A stretch of DNA of 45,032 nt from a virus, in IMG/VR virus record IMGVR_UViG_3300036770_003316, positions 1 to 45,032 of that record. One strand, 5' to 3'. Below the pieces are notes generated by a model. That model searched no databases. It had not been told where the DNA came from and was given only the letters and a program-made list of their open reading frames with translations. The translations under genes and the position numbers were made by a program. Each line of letters opens with the position of its first letter. Position 1 is the stretch's first letter. Positions 43,441 to 45,032 of the stretch are shown here, in pieces.

Positions 43441-43913
43441 TAAACACCTTCTCCACTAATAAGCTTGTGTATAAGCTGACCATACTTGCTACCATCGCCT
43501 TCGTTGATTTGTACGTTCACTTGACGTTGTGGTCCCGTAGCACCCTGCCGGGCCTTTTCCAGCTGTATTTCACGATCTAGCAAGTCCATTGACATTTTAT
43601 GTGATAAGGCTAAGAGTTCAGCAATATCCTTGCTAGAGCCTACTCCCGACTCCTCCATTTCCACAAACTTTTGCCGGATAAGTGCGTCCATAGCTCGACG
43701 CATAAGAAAGCGGTTGTTATAGCCGGTATCAAAGAATACGTGATCTATATAGTTGCGTACTTCTCGTCTGGCTAGTGTGGTTGTTACAATTTCAGGGTCA
43801 AGATCTAGGTTATCAGCTACTTGCCTGGCATCCTGCAGTTGAAGATAGCAGTTGGCTATTTCCAGTGCTTCTGGTGAGATTTTGAGTGTTTCTGCTGGCA
43901 GGTGTGTTGACAT
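43440..43913 (-). CDS. terS: Terminase small subunit
   Basis: The frame is open from 43943, but that GTG lies in the promoter's -10 region. GGAG lies 6 nt before the ATG at 43913, so I start there (157 residues). Residues about 10-50 (ALEIANCYLQLQDARQVADN, then LDLDPEIVTTTLARREVRNY) are a helix-turn-helix for packaging-site recognition. Residues about 65-120 (FLMRRAMDALIRQKFVEMEE, helical) are the oligomerisation region. The basic, disordered tail (RQGATGPQRQVNVQINEGDG) is usual for motor contact. A one-base overlap joins it to terL. It forms the ring that starts packaging. Confidence 0.85.
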   Translation of the reverse strand: MSTHLPAETLKISPEALEIANCYLQLQDARQVADNLDLDPEIVTTTLARREVRNYIDHVFFDTGYNNRFLMRRAMDALIRQKFVEMEESGVGSSKDIAELLALSHKMSMDLLDREIQLEKARQGATGPQRQVNVQINEGDGSKYGQLIHKLISGEGV

Positions 43914-43933
43914 AAATTTCTCCATTTTGTGTG

Positions 43934-43963
43934 AGTATAGCACTTGTGGGTGGTGGTGTGCAA
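43934..43963 (-). promoter_or_regulatory. Sigma70 promoter for the terminase operon
   Basis: Minus-strand TTGCAC (43963-43958), an 18-bp spacer, and TATACT (43939-43934). The spacer ends AAGTGC, giving the extended -10 (TGCTATACT) shared with the other late promoters. It lies about 20 bp before the terS ATG; the start site leaves a leader that still contains the GGAG. Confidence 0.78.
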
Positions 43964-44000
43964 GTTGAAAAATTTTTTGGTGTTGTGTTGGTTTGTGTTG

Positions 44001-44054
44001 GTTTGTTGGGTTGTTGCAGTTTATGGCAGTTTGTTGGGTTGTTGCAGTTTATGG
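44001..44054. repeat. 26-bp direct repeat in the GT-rich region
   Basis: The 26 bases at 44001-44026 recur exactly at 44029-44054, giving a 28-bp period. Shorter TGTGTTGGTT units precede them (from about 43985). The plus strand of this repeat has no C except one per unit. It could be a protein-binding iteron or part of a packaging site. Confidence 0.85.
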
Positions 44055-44170
44055 AGGTTTAGGGTCAGGTTTGGCACCTTTGGGGTTTGAAAAATTTTCT
44101 TGAAGTTACACGTGTGGGTGGGCCCCGCCGCTATAAATAACATAACAGTCCGATAACCGCCCTGGTCATG

Positions 44171-44218
44171 TATAAATTCTATAACCTATAGCATTCCATT
44201 ATAAATTCTATAATCTAT
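44171..44218. repeat. 19-bp near-identical direct repeat upstream of plus-strand genes
   Basis: Copies lie at 44171-44189 and 44200-44218. They differ at one base (C or T at position 15). The unit reads TATAAATTCTATAA then a pyrimidine and CTAT. Start-to-start spacing is 29 bp, close to three helical turns, so both copies face the same side of DNA, as expected for a repressor or initiator site. Confidence 0.8.
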
Positions 44219-44283
44219 CACAAAACCTGTAGTAAACTTTATAGCAGTAAACTACCACCTATCAGTCGACGAATGGTAGGCCA

Positions 44284-44303
44284 ATTGTCGTTGCGACGAC
44301 AAT
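44284..44303. promoter_or_regulatory. Operator-like palindrome over the -35 position
   Basis: ATTGTCGTTGCGACGACAAT has 8-bp perfect arms with a 4-bp centre. It covers the place where the -35 box of the promoter with -10 at 44322-44327 would be. A dimeric repressor or activator site is the simplest reading. Confidence 0.65.
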
Positions 44304-44321
44304 CTACAAGGCAAACCCGTG

Positions 44322-44327
44322 TATAAT
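44322..44327 (+). promoter_or_regulatory. -10 box of the promoter for plus-strand genes
   Basis: A perfect TATAAT 38 bp before the preferred start at 44365. The -35 region is poor (it falls on the palindrome arm ACGACAAT), so the promoter probably needs an activator or is repressed there. TSS would be near 44334. Confidence 0.6.
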
Positions 44328-44364
44328 TCAATACATGGACAAAACAACTTCACCGGAGCAAGAA

Positions 44365-44547
44365 ATGACCCAAGCCGCCCCCCGCGCGATGCGCGCGATC
44401 GACCAAGAAGAACTTGCATTTGCCAATGCGCTTCAAGTAGTCCACGATATGTACTTTGCTAGCAGCACTAGCGAAGCCGAGCAAGATCGCTTGACTAAAG
44501 AGGCGTTAGACCTCTGCCACCAATACTTGGCTAAGTTTGCCAAGTAA
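44365..44547 (+). CDS. Small acidic helical protein, unknown
   Basis: The frame is open from an ATG at 44335, but that lies at the expected transcription start. The ATG at 44365 has CGGAG 6 nt upstream and is preferred, giving 60 residues (MTQAAPRAMRAIDQEELAFA at the start). The sequence is helical and charged with no recognised domain. It is the first plus-strand gene after the divergent region and probably the first of an early or middle operon. Its codon use is richer in G and C than the fibre genes. Confidence 0.6.
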   Translation: MTQAAPRAMRAIDQEELAFANALQVVHDMYFASSTSEAEQDRLTKEALDLCHQYLAKFAK

Positions 44548-44550
44548 CCC

Positions 44551-44577
44551 AAGCCCGAAAGGGCTTTGTTATAAATT
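44551..44577 (+). terminator. Hairpin with GAAA tetraloop, probable (leaky) terminator
   Basis: AAGCCC (44551-44556), GAAA loop, GGGCTT (44561-44566), then TGTTATAAATTTTT. The stem is short and the T-run begins about 8 nt later, so it may be a weak or partial terminator, or a message stabiliser between the two small genes. Confidence 0.55.
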
Positions 44578-44603
44578 TTTCTTTAACCACAGGAGTAGCT
44601 AAA

Positions 44604-44930
44604 ATGGCCCAAGCCAAAGCCCCTAATTATAGCCCTGAGCAAACTGCTCAGATTGTGGCCGACTATCAGGCCGGTGTTACAGTTGAGCAAATTGCCCAGA
44701 CTATGGGTAAGACTGTTCGCTCAATTGTAGCGAAGCTCAGCCGTGAAAAGGTTTATATCGCTAAAGAATATAAAACCAAGACGGGCGAGACTCCCGTTAA
44801 AAAAGATGTAACGGCTGATTTCATCGGCGCTGCTCTCAAGCTCTCAGAGAACGATATAGAATCTTTAACGAAAGCTAACAAGAGCGCTCTGCGTGCGATT
44901 GAGCTTTTTATCCGTAACTCTGCCAACTAG
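44604..44930 (+). CDS. Small helix-turn-helix protein
   Basis: A 108-residue protein. Residues 9-45 (SPEQTAQIVADYQAGVTVEQ, then IAQTMGKTVRSIVAKLSR) form a helix-turn-helix of the resolvase/sigma-like type, the VEQIAQTMGKTVRSIV section being the turn and recognition helix. The remainder is helical (DFIGAALKLSENDIESLTKA). Proteins of this design are frequent in aquatic phage genomes, near the start of early operons. A ribosome site (AGGAG, 8 nt upstream) precedes the ATG. It is a candidate regulator of the neighbouring repeats or palindrome. The family is only broadly recognised. Confidence 0.65.
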   Translation: MAQAKAPNYSPEQTAQIVADYQAGVTVEQIAQTMGKTVRSIVAKLSREKVYIAKEYKTKTGETPVKKDVTADFIGAALKLSENDIESLTKANKSALRAIELFIRNSAN

Positions 44931-44932
44931 GG

Positions 44933-44954
44933 TATAGGGGCGCAAGCCCCTATA
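44933..44954 (+). other. Hairpin with GCAA tetraloop between plus-strand genes
   Basis: A perfect 9-bp stem (TATAGGGGC against GCCCCTATA) capped by GCAA, 2 nt after the stop of the helix-turn-helix gene and 8 nt before the next ATG. No T-run follows. Its place at a gene end resembles the capsid 3' hairpin, which has the same GCAA loop. Confidence 0.75.
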
Positions 44955-44962
44955 TAAACACT

Positions 44963-45032
44963 ATGAAAAACATAGCACTTGCCACCGAACCAAAAGTTAT
45001 AGCATTTAGCCGTCGTGCTGAGGTTGCTATCG
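44963..45032 (+). CDS. Start of an unidentified plus-strand gene (runs off the window)
   Basis: An ATG at 44963 opens a frame that continues to the window end, giving MKNIALATEPKVIAFSRRAE and three further residues. No ribosome site is evident: the region just upstream is the GCAA hairpin. Twenty-three residues are too few to name a family. The frame follows directly on the same strand and in the same style as the two preceding small genes, so it probably belongs to the same operon. Confidence 0.5.
   Translation, partial: MKNIALATEPKVIAFSRRAEVAI

Larger units (their letters stand above)
43914..44364. other. Non-coding divergent region with GT-rich repeats and promoters
   Basis: This 451-nt stretch separates minus-strand late genes from plus-strand genes and holds no credible gene. 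From 43945 to about 44095 the plus strand is dominated by G and T and contains a 26-bp direct repeat. About 44100-44130 is GC-rich. From 44145 to 44240 it is AT-rich with a 19-bp near-exact repeat. From 44284 there is a perfect palindrome, then a -10 box. This composition suits a replication origin, a pac/cos site near terminase, or an operator region. I cannot tell which from the sequence alone. Confidence 0.5.

Noticed and set aside
43945-44095. A G-quadruplex
   Set aside because: GGG runs are present but are too widely spaced for a standard intramolecular quadruplex.

Overview
This window is the structural half of a tailed double-stranded DNA phage genome, AT-rich and almost wholly coded on the minus strand. 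The order of genes is that of a siphovirus with a lambda/HK97-type head and a long non-contractile tail. Reading the minus strand from about 43.9 kb down to 1 there are small and large terminase, HNH endonuclease, portal, a fused prohead protease and major capsid protein, a head-tail adaptor, a large connector protein, a tail terminator, the major tail protein, tail assembly chaperones joined by a -1 frameshift, a 1707-residue tape measure, tail-tip proteins (one is a fusion of lambda K-, I- and J-like parts), and then about 20 kb of tail fibre and appendage genes. No sheath or baseplate wedge genes are seen. Several appendage genes resemble those common in cyanophages and other aquatic phages (beta-helix fibre, short N-terminal IKRS adaptors, Calx-beta repeats). 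Together with the AT-rich composition this suggests an aquatic Gram-negative or cyanobacterial host. The sequence does not identify the host.

Layout. 1-1264: a glycan cassette (GT9-like glycosyltransferase and the first 69 residues of a NodU-type carbamoyltransferase) with its own promoter. 1341-10452: an appendage operon with a membrane/coiled-coil protein, small adaptors, a repeat fibre, a beta-helix fibre and two paralogous proteins extraordinarily rich in cysteine and glycine. 10453-10743: a transcription boundary (terminator, then perfect promoter). 10744-32464: Calx-beta fibre, mosaic fibre, tail tip and tape measure, with promoter and terminator at 32.5-32.6 kb. 32580-41415: head and tail-tube genes. 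41416-42154: a divergent promoter region and a GIY-YIG endonuclease on the opposite strand, tail-to-tail with the large terminase. 42151-43913: terminase operon. 43914-44364: a GT-rich, repeat-bearing non-coding region separating the minus-strand late genes from plus-strand genes. 44365-45032: small plus-strand genes separated by hairpins.

Regulation is unusually readable. Five minus-strand promoters and one plus-strand promoter have sigma70-type elements at 17-18 bp spacing. Four of the minus-strand promoters share an extra TTGTGn or AAGTGn motif beside the -10 box. Two of them lie directly downstream of intrinsic terminators, so the late region is cut into separately started units. Within units, genes are coupled by TAATG and ATGA overlaps. 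Hairpins sit just after the two most heavily needed proteins, major capsid and major tail; after the capsid gene they form two mutually exclusive structures, one with a GCAA tetraloop. The capsid reading frame carries a well-placed internal ribosome site that would make capsid protein without the protease.
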